The notes: generated by a model from the sequence alone, not told the origin. DNA of 7,185 nucleotides from Actinomycetes bacterium (GCA_021827285.1 JAKAWM010000143.1:1-7185); one strand, 5' to 3'; numbered from the stretch's first letter, positions 1 through 6,748 are shown. A program made the numbers and translations.

Positions 1-675
1 GGGTGCTACCGCAACACCACCGTCTGCCCGCTCCTGGTGGACCTCGACGAGTACCACCAGCCTCCTGACCCGAGTACGCTCGACCGCCTCCGTTCCCGTC
101 GCCAGGCCAAGGGGGCGGGCGCCCAATGGCTTTTCGTGGGCCGGATAGCGCCCAACAAGTGCCAGCACGACGTGATCGGCGCCTTCGCCGCCTACCGGCG
201 AGTTTTCGACCCGGGGGCACGCTTGGCACTGGTGGGGGGGGCCACGTCCTACCAGTACCTGAGGGCGCTCCATCGCCTGTGCGGCGAGCTGGACGTGGCT
301 GAGAGCGTCGAGTTTGTGAGCGGCGTAACCGCCGCTGAGCTGCTGGCCTACTGGGCTGTCGCTGACGTGTTCGTTTGCCTCTCCGAGCACGAGGGCTTTT
401 GCATCCCGGTCCTCGAAGCCATGGAGCTCGGTGTGCCCGTGGTGGCCTATGCTTCGACGGCCGTTCCCGAAACCCTGGGCGGTGCTGGGTTGCTACTGGA
501 GGACAAAGACTCGCTGAAGGTGGCCGAGGCGGTGGCAACGGCCTGCCACAACCGACCTGCCCGGGAGCGCCTGATAGAGGCTGGCCAAGCACGGGCGTCG
601 CAATTTTCCCTGGCTAATAACCAGAAGTTGTTCCTCGGCGCCATCGAGGGTTACCTCGATACCGCCTCCCGGTAG
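1..675 (+). CDS. GT4-family glycosyltransferase, C-terminal part (5' truncated by window)
   Basis: The frame is open from base 1 to the TAG at 673-675, giving 224 visible residues. The true start lies upstream of the window, and the internal GTG at 37 is not a believable start because the conserved fold is already under way there. What is visible is the C-terminal nucleotide-sugar-binding half of a GT-B enzyme. It has the strand and loop WLFVGRIAPNKCQHD (fragment residues about 43-57), then LALVGG, then the GT4 signature EGFCIPVLE, whose EX7E glutamates are residues 131 and 139, followed by GVPVVAYASTAVPE. The family (RfaG/WcaI-like, retaining) moves a sugar from a nucleotide donor to a lipid-linked or saccharide acceptor at the cytoplasmic membrane. 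Donor and acceptor cannot be read from sequence. A cysteine stands where many relatives have Gly in the NKGQHD-like motif. Its last 25 bp overlap the 3' end of the opposing glycosyltransferase gene. Confidence 0.9.
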   Translation, partial: GCYRNTTVCPLLVDLDEYHQPPDPSTLDRLRSRRQAKGAGAQWLFVGRIAPNKCQHDVIGAFAAYRRVFDPGARLALVGGATSYQYLRALHRLCGELDVAESVEFVSGVTAAELLAYWAVADVFVCLSEHEGFCIPVLEAMELGVPVVAYASTAVPETLGGAGLLLEDKDSLKVAEAVATACHNRPARERLIEAGQARASQFSLANNQKLFLGAIEGYLDTASR

Positions 676-1775
676 AGGCGGGCCAGCCCTTCGGCGCACG
701 CCTCCCAGCTGTAAAGACCAGCGCGCTCGCGCCCGCGGCGCACCAGGTCGTCTCGGGCGGCCCGGTCTGTCAGCACATGTTCCAGGGCGATAGCCAGAGC
801 CTCCCCATCGCTCGGTTCGACGAGGTAGGCGGCGTCACCCAGTACTTCTTGCAGCGCGCCGGCACGCGAGGCCACGACGGGTACGCCATAGGTCATGGCT
901 TCCAGGGGGGGGAGCCCGAAGCCTTCGTAGCGGGAAGGGTAGGCGAACACCGTCGCTTGCCGCAGTAACCAGTCGCGATCGGCGGGGGAGACCCAACCCA
1001 GCCGCACCACGCGGTCCGGCGCCGCTCCGGTGGCCACCGCAGTGGCCAGCTGGTCGCCGCCCCAGCCGTCCGGTCCAGCTATGACGAGCGCCAGATCCGG
1101 TTGGTGGTCAGCGACCAGCTCGAAAGCCTTGACCAAAGTGGGTAGGTCCTTGCGCGGCTCCACCGTGCCGAGGGCCAGGACGTAGCGGCTGACCCACTCA
1201 GGTAGCCGCGACGGCCGCAAGCTTGGGACAACCGCCGGCCCCACCGGGACGCCGAGAGGCACCACTCTGACACGCTCCCCCGGCACCCCAAGTAGGTCGA
1301 TGACCTCCCGGGCGACGAAGGCGGAGTCGGTATGCACCCATGCGCCGCGTTCCACGGCCTTGTGCACGAGCTTGGGGTAAACCAGCGAAGCCGGCCGGCA
1401 CCATTCGGGGAAACGTAGTGGCGTTAGGTCGTGCACCGATACCACCATGGCGGCGCGGCGAGCCGGCGGGACAACGAAGTTCGTCCCATGCACCACGTCT
1501 ACCCGCCCCACGCAGGCTTCAGCGGTGGGCCAGGGCCAACGGGCCCAGAGCTCCTGTAGCACGTGGGCGGGCAGTGGCCGGTTCACGGGGACGGCGCCGT
1601 CCGGCAGCGACGCGGCCAAGGCGTGCCGCCCCCGCCAGCTCATGGCAAAGCCGCTCATGGCCAGGTCCTCGCGCTGGGCAAGAACAGGCAGCACGCCGGC
1701 GCAGAACTGGCCCACTCCTGTGCGCGGCCCCAGCAAGGGGGTCGCGTCGAAGGCCACCCGGATCACGACCGGCAC
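651..1775 (-). CDS. GT4-family glycosyltransferase (mannosyltransferase-like)
   Basis: This is a complete 374-residue GT-B enzyme, the usual length for the family. The N-terminal acceptor half begins with VAFDATPLLGPRTGVGQF (residues 7-24), the Gly-rich loop typical of the MtfB-like GT4 subgroup, and continues through DVVHGTNF (93-100) and VSVHDLTPLRFPEWC (112-126). The C-terminal donor half starts near YVLALGTVEPRKDLPTL (198-214), with R208 and K209 in the position that contacts the donor diphosphate. It contains EGFGLPPLE, whose EX7E glutamates are 284 and 292, and then GVPVVAS. The likely role is sugar transfer during cell-surface polysaccharide or glycolipid assembly; naming mannose would be guesswork. 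The start is GTG at 1775-1773. A second GTG three codons later is also possible, and neither has a clear Shine-Dalgarno sequence. The start faces the next glycosyltransferase across 25 bp, and the stop (TAA, 653-651) lies inside the first one. Confidence 0.92.
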   Translation of the reverse strand: MPVVIRVAFDATPLLGPRTGVGQFCAGVLPVLAQREDLAMSGFAMSWRGRHALAASLPDGAVPVNRPLPAHVLQELWARWPWPTAEACVGRVDVVHGTNFVVPPARRAAMVVSVHDLTPLRFPEWCRPASLVYPKLVHKAVERGAWVHTDSAFVAREVIDLLGVPGERVRVVPLGVPVGPAVVPSLRPSRLPEWVSRYVLALGTVEPRKDLPTLVKAFELVADHQPDLALVIAGPDGWGGDQLATAVATGAAPDRVVRLGWVSPADRDWLLRQATVFAYPSRYEGFGLPPLEAMTYGVPVVASRAGALQEVLGDAAYLVEPSDGEALAIALEHVLTDRAARDDLVRRGRERAGLYSWEACAEGLARLYREAVSR

Positions 1776-1800
1776 TCTAGACGGCTAGCGTCCGAGGCTG

Positions 1801-3738
1801 ATGAGGCTGGCCTTTGTCCCACCCCGCTTCGGGCCCGGAGTGCTGGGAGGATCCGAAGCCGTGATGGGGGAAGCGGCGCTCGGGCTGGCGGGACGTGGTC
1901 ATGAGGTCGAGCTGCTGACCACCTGTGCCCTCGACCATTTCACCTGGGCCAACGCATTGCCGGCAGGAGAGTCCATGGAAAAAGGGGCAGTGGTGCGGCG
2001 CTTCCCCACCGTCCGCCACCCCAGCCGGGCCGCGCTGGCGGCACAACTTTCCATACAGGCCGGCCAGATCCCGGACCTGGACCACCAGGTGAGCTGGCTG
2101 GGTTTCCAGTTCACAGTGCCGGGCCTGTTCGAGCACATCGTCCGCCACAGCTCGACCTACGACGCCATCATCTTTTCGCCCTATTTGTTCTGGACGGCAA
2201 GCGCCTGTGTGCCTCTTGTGGCTGAGCGGGCGGTGGTAATCCCCTGCTTGCACGACGAGGTGTACGCTCGGCTCGAAATCCTTCGGCCCGTTCTGGCCGA
2301 TCCTGCGCTGGTGTGGTTCCTGTCCGAGCCCGAGCACCAGCTTGGTCACCGCCTCGGCCCTATTGCCAGTGCCCATGAGGTGACCGGGGCGGGTATCCCT
2401 GAGCCCGCCGCTTACGACCCCGAGGGCTTCCGCGCCCGCCACCAACTGCCCCGCCCCTTTTTGCTGTACGCCGGTCGTAAGGAGGACGGCAAGGGGGTGC
2501 ACTTCCTTCTGGACGCCTTCGCCGCCGCTGTTTCAGCCGGCCTCGACGCCGACCTGGTCCTGATCGGGAAGGGGTCGTTGGTCGTCCCGAAGGCGATCGC
2601 CGGCCGGGTGGTGGACCTCGGCTACCTGCCCGATCAGGAGCGCAACGATGCCTTTGCCGCCGCCTCCGCGTATGTCCAACCCAGCCCCAACGAAAGCTTC
2701 TCCCGCACCATCATGGAAGCCTGGCTGGCCGGGACACCTGTGCTGGCCCGTCCGGCCAGCGATGTGGTCGCCTGGCACTTGGCACGGTCAGGTGGAGGGC
2801 TCACCTTCTCCGACGGCCCGGGCCTGGCCTCGGGCCTGCGGGCCGTTCTCGATGACCCGGGGCGGAGGAGCGAGCTGGCCGCCGCTGGAAGGCGGTATGT
2901 CCTGGACAACTACACCTGGCCCTCCGTGCTCGACCGAATGGAACAAAGCCTTGCCGCCACCTTTGGAGCCCATCGCCGGCCACCCGCACCCGTGCCGCCC
3001 GCCGGGCCGCCACCCGCCGAAGCGCCCGCCTCCCAGGTCCCCGCCTCCCAGGTGCCCCAGGCCGGAGCGCCCGGCCTCCGCCGGCTGGTGCTCGGGAGCT
3101 ACCCACCTGTCCCCGGTGAGGCCGCCGCGGCAACACTTGCCGCCGTCGGGCGGGCATGGCGCGATGGCCGTGAGGTGGTCGTGGTTTCTCCACGTGTGAG
3201 CGCGGCGCACGAGGTGGCGCGGTTGGCTGGTTTGGGAGCCGCCCGTGCCGTGAAACGCCTGGCCGGCGCGTACGGATGTAGTGAGGTGGTGCTCTGTTTG
3301 GAGCCTGGAATGCCCTTTTCCGGCCGTCGGCCGGGCGGGTGGCGGGCTCGCCGTAGCTCTCGCCGCCTGGCCGGCGTCCTCCGGAGCTTTCAAGGGGCGG
3401 AACTGGTGGTCACGGGCGACCTCGGCCTCCCGGCGAAGGTGTTATCGCCGCTTTGGGCCGCAGCGACTACGGTTACCGCTAGTTCGGAGGCGGTTGCCCG
3501 GTCGGCAAAGGCCACCGGCGCCGGGGGGGCCCGCATCCTTGACCCGTATTCGGGTTGCGGCGGCGACCTTACCTGGTGCTCGACACCAATGCAGGCCGCC
3601 GTCTCGCCTTTCGAGCCGGGCGACTTGCTCCTGCGCCGCCGCCTTCGCCGCTTGCTGGGTACCGTCGGCCGCAAGCTACTGGGGCGTCGAGCCCCCGCCG
3701 TCCGGGCGCGCCTGGCCCGGCTGGTCCGCTTCCGCTGA
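1801..3738 (+). CDS. Two-part glycosyltransferase: GT4 unit plus orphan Rossmann-like C-terminal domain
   Basis: The protein has 645 residues, well above the usual 350-420 of GT4 enzymes. Residues 1-390 are a full GT-B unit. It has MRLAFVPPRFGPGVLGGSEA at the N-terminus with the GGSEAV acceptor loop (16-21), LLYAGRKEDGKGVHFLLDAF (221-240) at the start of the donor half, and the EX7E motif ESFSRTIME with glutamates 298 and 306. Residues 392-425 are a Pro/Ala linker with a duplicated PASQV, encoded by a 15-bp tandem repeat at 3025-3053. From about 427 a second domain begins with RLVLGSYPPVPGEAAAATLA and runs through VVVVSPRVSAAHEVARL and ELVVTGDLGLPAK. This resembles a GT-B N-terminal Rossmann half with no donor half after it. 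The last 40 residues are very Arg-rich and could bind membrane or nucleic acid. The ATG at 1801 has only a weak GAGG three bases upstream. The C-terminal function is unknown. Confidence 0.88.
   Translation: MRLAFVPPRFGPGVLGGSEAVMGEAALGLAGRGHEVELLTTCALDHFTWANALPAGESMEKGAVVRRFPTVRHPSRAALAAQLSIQAGQIPDLDHQVSWLGFQFTVPGLFEHIVRHSSTYDAIIFSPYLFWTASACVPLVAERAVVIPCLHDEVYARLEILRPVLADPALVWFLSEPEHQLGHRLGPIASAHEVTGAGIPEPAAYDPEGFRARHQLPRPFLLYAGRKEDGKGVHFLLDAFAAAVSAGLDADLVLIGKGSLVVPKAIAGRVVDLGYLPDQERNDAFAAASAYVQPSPNESFSRTIMEAWLAGTPVLARPASDVVAWHLARSGGGLTFSDGPGLASGLRAVLDDPGRRSELAAAGRRYVLDNYTWPSVLDRMEQSLAATFGAHRRPPAPVPPAGPPPAEAPASQVPASQVPQAGAPGLRRLVLGSYPPVPGEAAAATLAAVGRAWRDGREVVVVSPRVSAAHEVARLAGLGAARAVKRLAGAYGCSEVVLCLEPGMPFSGRRPGGWRARRSSRRLAGVLRSFQGAELVVTGDLGLPAKVLSPLWAAATTVTASSEAVARSAKATGAGGARILDPYSGCGGDLTWCSTPMQAAVSPFEPGDLLLRRRLRRLLGTVGRKLLGRRAPAVRARLARLVRFR
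3025..3053 (+). repeat. 15-bp tandem duplication in the interdomain linker
   Basis: The 14-base string CCCGCCTCCCAGGT occurs at 3025-3038 and again at 3040-3053, a period of 15 bp or five codons. It encodes the repeated PASQV in the proline-rich linker of the long glycosyltransferase. Being in frame, it only lengthens the linker. Confidence 0.8.
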
Positions 3739-3770
3739 CCTCGCCTTCTCCCGCAGCGCTCCGACTTGCC

Positions 3771-3794
3771 CGTGCCCGGCCGGCGCCGGCTACG
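3771..3794. terminator. Possible bidirectional hairpin between convergent genes
   Basis: The long glycosyltransferase gene and leuD converge on a 51-bp gap. It contains a perfect 12-bp palindrome (GCCGGCGCCGGC, 3779-3790) inside a wider imperfect hairpin pairing 3771-3780 with 3785-3794 (8 of 10 positions). It overlaps the leuD stop codon. There is no T-tract on either side, so a classical intrinsic terminator is not supported. The position between converging genes is the main argument. Confidence 0.3.
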
Positions 3795-4386
3795 CGCTCA
3801 GTGAGGGGAGCCACGCCGGACGATGACGTTCGTAGGCGTCGATGTCGTCTGCGTGACGCAAGGTGAGACCGATGTCGTCCAAGCCCTCCAGGAACCGGTG
3901 CTGCGTGAAACTGTCCAGCAGGAAGGGCACGGCTATCCCCGCGGCAGGAGCCTCCAAGCGGAGGTGCTCCACATCGACCGTGACTTCAAGAGCAGGGTCA
4001 TCAGCAACCGCCTTCATTAGTGCGGCTCCCGCTGACGCGTCCACTTGGACCGGCAGCAGTCCGGACTTGGTGCAGTTGTTGCGGAAGATGTCCCCGAAGC
4101 GGGGAGAAACCACCGCCTTGAAGCCGTAGTCCATCAAAGCCCAAACGGCGTGCTCGCGCGACGAACCTGTGCCGAAGTTGGGCCCGGCCACGAGGATGGT
4201 CGCCTTGGCGTGCTCGGGCCGGTTGAGGACAAAGTCCCGCTGGTCTCGCCACTCGGAGAAGAGGCCCTGGCCAAACCCGGTGCGTTCCACGCGCTTCAGC
4301 CAAGAAGCCGGGATAATCTGGTCGGTATCGACATCGCTACGGTCGAGTGGTGCGGCGGTACCCGTTATCACGCGGATCGGTTTCAT
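3790..4386 (-). CDS. leuD: 3-isopropylmalate dehydratase small subunit
   Basis: This is the small subunit of 3-isopropylmalate isomerase, which with LeuC interconverts 2- and 3-isopropylmalate in cytoplasmic leucine biosynthesis. The product has 198 residues, normal for LeuD. Family hallmarks are all present: TAAPLDRSDVDTDQIIPA near the N-terminus (10-27), GPNFGTGSSREHAVWAL (68-84) forming the swivel-domain loop that reaches the active site, GFKAVVSPRFGDIFRNNCTKSGLLP (88-112) and DSFTQHRFLEGLDDIGLTL (158-176). The start was set at the ATG 4386-4384 because MKPIRVITG is the conserved N-terminus. The frame stays open about 65 codons further upstream but there runs out of frame through leuC. A good ribosome site, AGGAG (minus strand of 4394-4398), sits 7 bases before this ATG. 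The start overlaps the leuC stop as ATGA, so the two subunits are probably translationally coupled. The stop is TAG at 3792-3790. Confidence 0.97.
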   Translation of the reverse strand: MKPIRVITGTAAPLDRSDVDTDQIIPASWLKRVERTGFGQGLFSEWRDQRDFVLNRPEHAKATILVAGPNFGTGSSREHAVWALMDYGFKAVVSPRFGDIFRNNCTKSGLLPVQVDASAGAALMKAVADDPALEVTVDVEHLRLEAPAAGIAVPFLLDSFTQHRFLEGLDDIGLTLRHADDIDAYERHRPAWLPSLSA

Positions 4387-5789
4387 GGCAGATCTCCTGG
4401 AGAGGCGAGATAACCAGAGACGGCGGTGGCTGCCGCGACGCCAGGAGAGACTAGGTGGGTGCGGCCTCCCCGGCCCTGACGGCCCTCGAAATTTCGGTTG
4501 GAGGTCGACGCCGAGCGCTCCCCTGGCGACAACTTGTCGGGGTTCATAGCCAGGCACATCGAACAACCCGGCGAACGCCACTCGAAACCTGCAGTGATGA
4601 AGACCTTGTCCAGGCCTTCTTTCTCGGCCTGCGCCCGCACCTGCCCCGAGCCGGGGACGACCAACGCCCGTAGCCCAGGGGCGACCGTACGCCCTTCGAG
4701 GACAGCCGCCGCCGCCCTGAGGTCCTCGATCCGGCCATTGGTGCAGGAACCAATGAAGACCGTGTCTACCTTGACCTCCCGCATCGGTGTCCCGGCTTTG
4801 AGCCCCATATAAGCGAGCGCCCGTAGCCCCGCCTCTCGGGCGGCAGGGTCGTCGAAGCTGTCAGGGTCGGGTACGGCTTGGTCTAGGCGCACCACTTGGC
4901 CAGGATTGGTACCCCAGGTGACGTGCGGTGCCAGCGACGCAGCGTCCATGTGGACGGTCTTGTCGAAGCTGGCACCTTCGTCGGTGACCAGTGAACGCCA
5001 GTCGTCCAACGCGCTCTCCCATTTCCCCCCTTTGGGAGCGAACTCGCGCCCCTCCAAGTAGGAAAAGGTCGTATCGTCCGGCGCCACCATCCCCGCCCTG
5101 GCCCCAGCTTCGATCGACATGTTGCAGACAGTCATCCGGCCTTCCATCGAGAGCGCCCGAATGGCCGAACCCCGGTATTCGATCACGTGCCCTATCCCGC
5201 CTCCGGTGCCGACCCGGCCGATTATCGACAGGACAATGTCTTTGGCGCTCACCCCAGCGGGTGGGTCACCGTCTACCACGACGGCCATCGTCTTCGGGCG
5301 GGCCTGGGGAAGGGTCTGGGTGGCCAGGACGTGCTCAACCTCGCTCGTGCCGATCCCGAAAGCCAGGGCGCCGAACGCGCCGTGCGTCGAAGTGTGGCTG
5401 TCCCCACACACGACGGTCATGCCCGGCTGGGTCAGGCCCAGCTCCGGACCAATGATGTGCACGATGCCCTGCCGGGGGTTCCCCATCTCGAAAAGGCGGA
5501 TCCCGGTTTCGTCGCAGTTCGCTGCCAAGACTTCCATCTGGCGGGCGGAGATGGGGTCGGCCATCGGCCGGTCGAGGCCCGTGGTGGGGACGTTGTGGTC
5601 CATCGTGGCGACGGTCAGGTCCGGCCGGCGCACCTTGCGCCCCGTCATCCGCAGGCCCTCAAAGGCCTGCGGGGAGGTGACTTCGTGGACCAAGTGCAGG
5701 TCGATGTAGAGAAGGTCCGGCTCCCCATTTCCTTGTCTCACGAGATGGCGCTGCCAGACCTTTTCGGCTAGCGTCGAGGCGCCAGTCAT
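4383..5789 (-). CDS. leuC: 3-isopropylmalate dehydratase large subunit
   Basis: This is the catalytic large subunit of 3-isopropylmalate isomerase, an aconitase-family [4Fe-4S] hydro-lyase of leucine biosynthesis. The product has 468 residues, matching the usual length of about 465-475. The three cluster ligands are visible: C349 in FIGSCTNGR and C409 and C412 in SPGCSMCLAMNPD. Other aconitase motifs are VATMDHNVPT (60-69), HIIGPELGLTQPGMTVVCGD (111-130) followed by SHTSTHGAFGALAFGIGTSE (131-150), VGTGGGIGHVIEYRGSAIR (193-211), and the C-terminal STSNRNFEGRQGRGGRTHL (428-446). The start is ATG 5789-5787, giving TLAEKVW near the N-terminus as in relatives. No strong Shine-Dalgarno precedes it. 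It is the first gene of the leuC-leuD operon and reads away from the IclR-family gene across a 36-bp gap that holds operator-like sites. Nothing suggests damage. Confidence 0.97.
   Translation of the reverse strand: MTGASTLAEKVWQRHLVRQGNGEPDLLYIDLHLVHEVTSPQAFEGLRMTGRKVRRPDLTVATMDHNVPTTGLDRPMADPISARQMEVLAANCDETGIRLFEMGNPRQGIVHIIGPELGLTQPGMTVVCGDSHTSTHGAFGALAFGIGTSEVEHVLATQTLPQARPKTMAVVVDGDPPAGVSAKDIVLSIIGRVGTGGGIGHVIEYRGSAIRALSMEGRMTVCNMSIEAGARAGMVAPDDTTFSYLEGREFAPKGGKWESALDDWRSLVTDEGASFDKTVHMDAASLAPHVTWGTNPGQVVRLDQAVPDPDSFDDPAAREAGLRALAYMGLKAGTPMREVKVDTVFIGSCTNGRIEDLRAAAAVLEGRTVAPGLRALVVPGSGQVRAQAEKEGLDKVFITAGFEWRSPGCSMCLAMNPDKLSPGERSASTSNRNFEGRQGRGGRTHLVSPGVAAATAVSGYLASPGDLP
4394..4398 (-). 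promoter_or_regulatory. leuD ribosome binding site
   Basis: The minus strand reads AGGAG followed by seven bases and then the leuD ATG (4386-4384). It lies inside the last codons of leuC and fixes the leuD start. With the ATGA overlap it supports coupled translation of the two subunits. Confidence 0.85.
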
Positions 5790-5796
5790 TGGGGGT

Positions 5797-5811
5797 TCTC
5801 ACAATGTGGGA
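5797..5811. promoter_or_regulatory. Operator-like palindrome, site 1
   Basis: TCTCACAATGTGGGA is an odd-centred palindrome in which 6 of 7 arm pairs match. It falls exactly in the 17-bp spacer between the -35 and -10 of the IclR-family gene, and over the expected leuC transcription start. It is a likely binding site for the IclR-family protein encoded next door. That protein family binds as dimers, often to paired sites. The assignment is inference. Confidence 0.65.
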
Positions 5812-5815
5812 TATA
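5810..5815 (-). promoter_or_regulatory. Candidate leuC -10 element
   Basis: The minus strand reads TATATC here, overlapping the opposite-strand -10. It would start transcription near 5803, leaving a leader of about 14 bases. No convincing -35 is seen 16-19 bp upstream, so this is a tentative call. Confidence 0.4.
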
Positions 5816-5816
5816 G

Positions 5817-5831
5817 TCTCGCATTATGGGA
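5817..5831. promoter_or_regulatory. Operator-like palindrome, site 2
   Basis: TCTCGCATTATGGGA matches site 1 at 12 of 15 positions in direct orientation and begins exactly 20 bp after it, about two helical turns. It is less symmetric than site 1 (4 of 7 arm pairs). It covers the ATG of the IclR-family gene (5826-5828) and would lie just upstream of the leuC -10, so occupancy could block both genes. Confidence 0.55.
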
Positions 5832-6485
5832 TCCAGCTTACAGGGCGTCGCCGTGCTGGGCAAGGCGGTCAAGGTGCTCGACTCCGTGGCCGTGTCCGGG
5901 CCGCTTACCCTCTCGGGCTTAGTAGCTGCGACGGGCTATCCCCGGGCGACGGCTCACCGCCTGGCCGCGGCCCTGATGGACCACGGTTTATTGGACAAAG
6001 ACCCCACCGGTGGCGCGTACAGGCTCGGGCCGCGCCTTGTCGAACTGGGGCGCCTGGCCGGTTTGCGCCGACGTGGGTTGGCCCAGGCCGCGGGTCCTGC
6101 GTTGGAGCGGTTGCGTGATCGTACGGGCGAGAGCGTCCAGCTCTTCGTGGCCGAGGGCGGGCAGCGGGTTTGCATCGTCTCGCTAGAATCGCCCCACAGC
6201 TTGCGCACGATCGTGCCTGTGGGGGCGTCGCTCCCGCTGGATAGGGGTTCGGCCGGGCGTGTGCTCGGCGGCGAGCCCCTGGCACTGGGCCAGGGTTGGT
6301 GTGAAAGCGTCGAGGAACGCGAACGGGGCGTCGCCTCGGTCAGCGCCCCGGTCCTGCTCGACGGAGCCGTGGTGGCGGCGGTGTCCGTCTCGGGCCCGGT
6401 CGAACGTACCACTCGGGCGCCGGGGCGGCGCTATTCGGCGGCTGTTGTCGAGGCGGCGCGCGAGGTGTCCCTCGCGTTGGGTTGA
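5826..6485 (+). CDS. IclR-family transcriptional regulator, NdgR/LtbR-like
   Basis: This is a cytoplasmic DNA-binding regulator of 219 residues. The N-terminal winged helix-turn-helix spans about residues 8-70, with the HTH around LTLSGLVAATGYPRATAHRL (27-46) and a wing ending in YRLGPRLVEL. The C-terminal effector-binding domain (about 84-217) includes RDRTGESVQLF (97-107), RVCIVSLESPHSLRTIVPVG (114-133), ERGVASVSAPV (166-176) and VVAAVSVSGPVERTT (182-196). These match what I recall of the actinobacterial NdgR/LtbR regulators, which sit divergent to leuCD and control leucine and related amino acid genes. The protein is about 20 residues shorter than I recall for those relatives. The missing part lies between VLGG (147-149) and GW (157-158) in the effector domain. 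The start is ATG 5826 with no ribosome site; the adjacent TATAGT suggests a leaderless message. Autoregulation through sites at 5797 and 5817 is likely. Confidence 0.92.
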   Translation: MGSSLQGVAVLGKAVKVLDSVAVSGPLTLSGLVAATGYPRATAHRLAAALMDHGLLDKDPTGGAYRLGPRLVELGRLAGLRRRGLAQAAGPALERLRDRTGESVQLFVAEGGQRVCIVSLESPHSLRTIVPVGASLPLDRGSAGRVLGGEPLALGQGWCESVEERERGVASVSAPVLLDGAVVAAVSVSGPVERTTRAPGRRYSAAVVEAAREVSLALG

Positions 6486-6544
6486 GCGGGAGCGGCCGAT
6501 GCCTGCGAGCGGGGCGTTGGCTTACGACCAGCCCAATTGGGCAC

Positions 6545-6680
6545 TGGCCGTGCCCGTCACGTGGCCGTGCCCGTCACGTGGCCGTGCTACCCGTCACGTG
6601 GCCGTGCTACCCGTCACGTGGCCGTGCTACCCGTCACGTGGCCGTGCTACCCGTCACGTGGCCGTGCTACCCGTCACGTG
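6545..6680. repeat. 20-bp direct-repeat array with CACGTG cores
   Basis: The unit CCGTCACGTGGCCGTGCTAC occurs five times without change at 6571, 6591, 6611, 6631 and 6651. A 17-bp version lacking the terminal TAC precedes them (6554-6570). Half units flank the array at 6545-6553 and 6671-6680. Each unit carries the palindrome CACGTG, seven in all (first bases 6558, 6575, 6595, 6615, 6635, 6655, 6675). The 20-bp spacing keeps the palindromes on nearly the same helical face. The array is iteron-like in form. It could equally be a minisatellite. Confidence 0.95.
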
Positions 6681-6686
6681 TTCACC

Positions 6687-6731
6687 GAAAGCTCCAAAGG
6701 TGACTTTCATAGATTCACTTATGGAGGTTTC
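6687..6731. repeat. Hairpin A of the island
   Basis: Positions 6687-6703 pair with 6715-6731 around an 11-base loop. Of the 17 positions, two are mismatched (6691/6727 and 6697/6721) and one is a G-T wobble. The outer arms are GAAAGCTCC and GGAGGTTTC. Confidence 0.75.
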
Positions 6732-6748
6732 AACTCCGGATCTGCTAT

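Larger units (their letters stand above)
5789..5817 (+). promoter_or_regulatory. Promoter of the IclR-family gene (probably leaderless)
   Basis: TTGGGG (-35, 5789-5794) and TATAGT (-10, 5812-5817) are separated by 17 bp. Transcription would start at about 5824-5826, at or next to the ATG at 5826, and there is no Shine-Dalgarno. A leaderless mRNA is therefore likely, which is common in Actinobacteria. Confidence 0.6.

Noticed and set aside
1340..1904. Plus-strand open frames opposite the second glycosyltransferase
   Set aside because: They are shadows of high-GC coding sequence. The minus strand carries all the conserved GT4 motifs.
2788..3393. Minus-strand frames opposite the long glycosyltransferase
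   Set aside because: Low-complexity Arg/Pro/Gly translations with no domain, antisense to a clearly coding frame.
4387..4581. Upstream extension of leuD by about 65 codons
   Set aside because: It lies inside leuC in another frame. The ATG at 4386 has a good ribosome site, the ATGA overlap and the conserved LeuD N-terminus.
6554..6680. CACGTG array as ParB parS sites
   Set aside because: The parS consensus needs TTTCACGTGAAA-like flanks. Here only TCACGTG agrees, and the following GGCC does not fit.
6554..6680. CRISPR array
   Set aside because: The units are directly adjacent with no unique spacers, and there are no cas genes.
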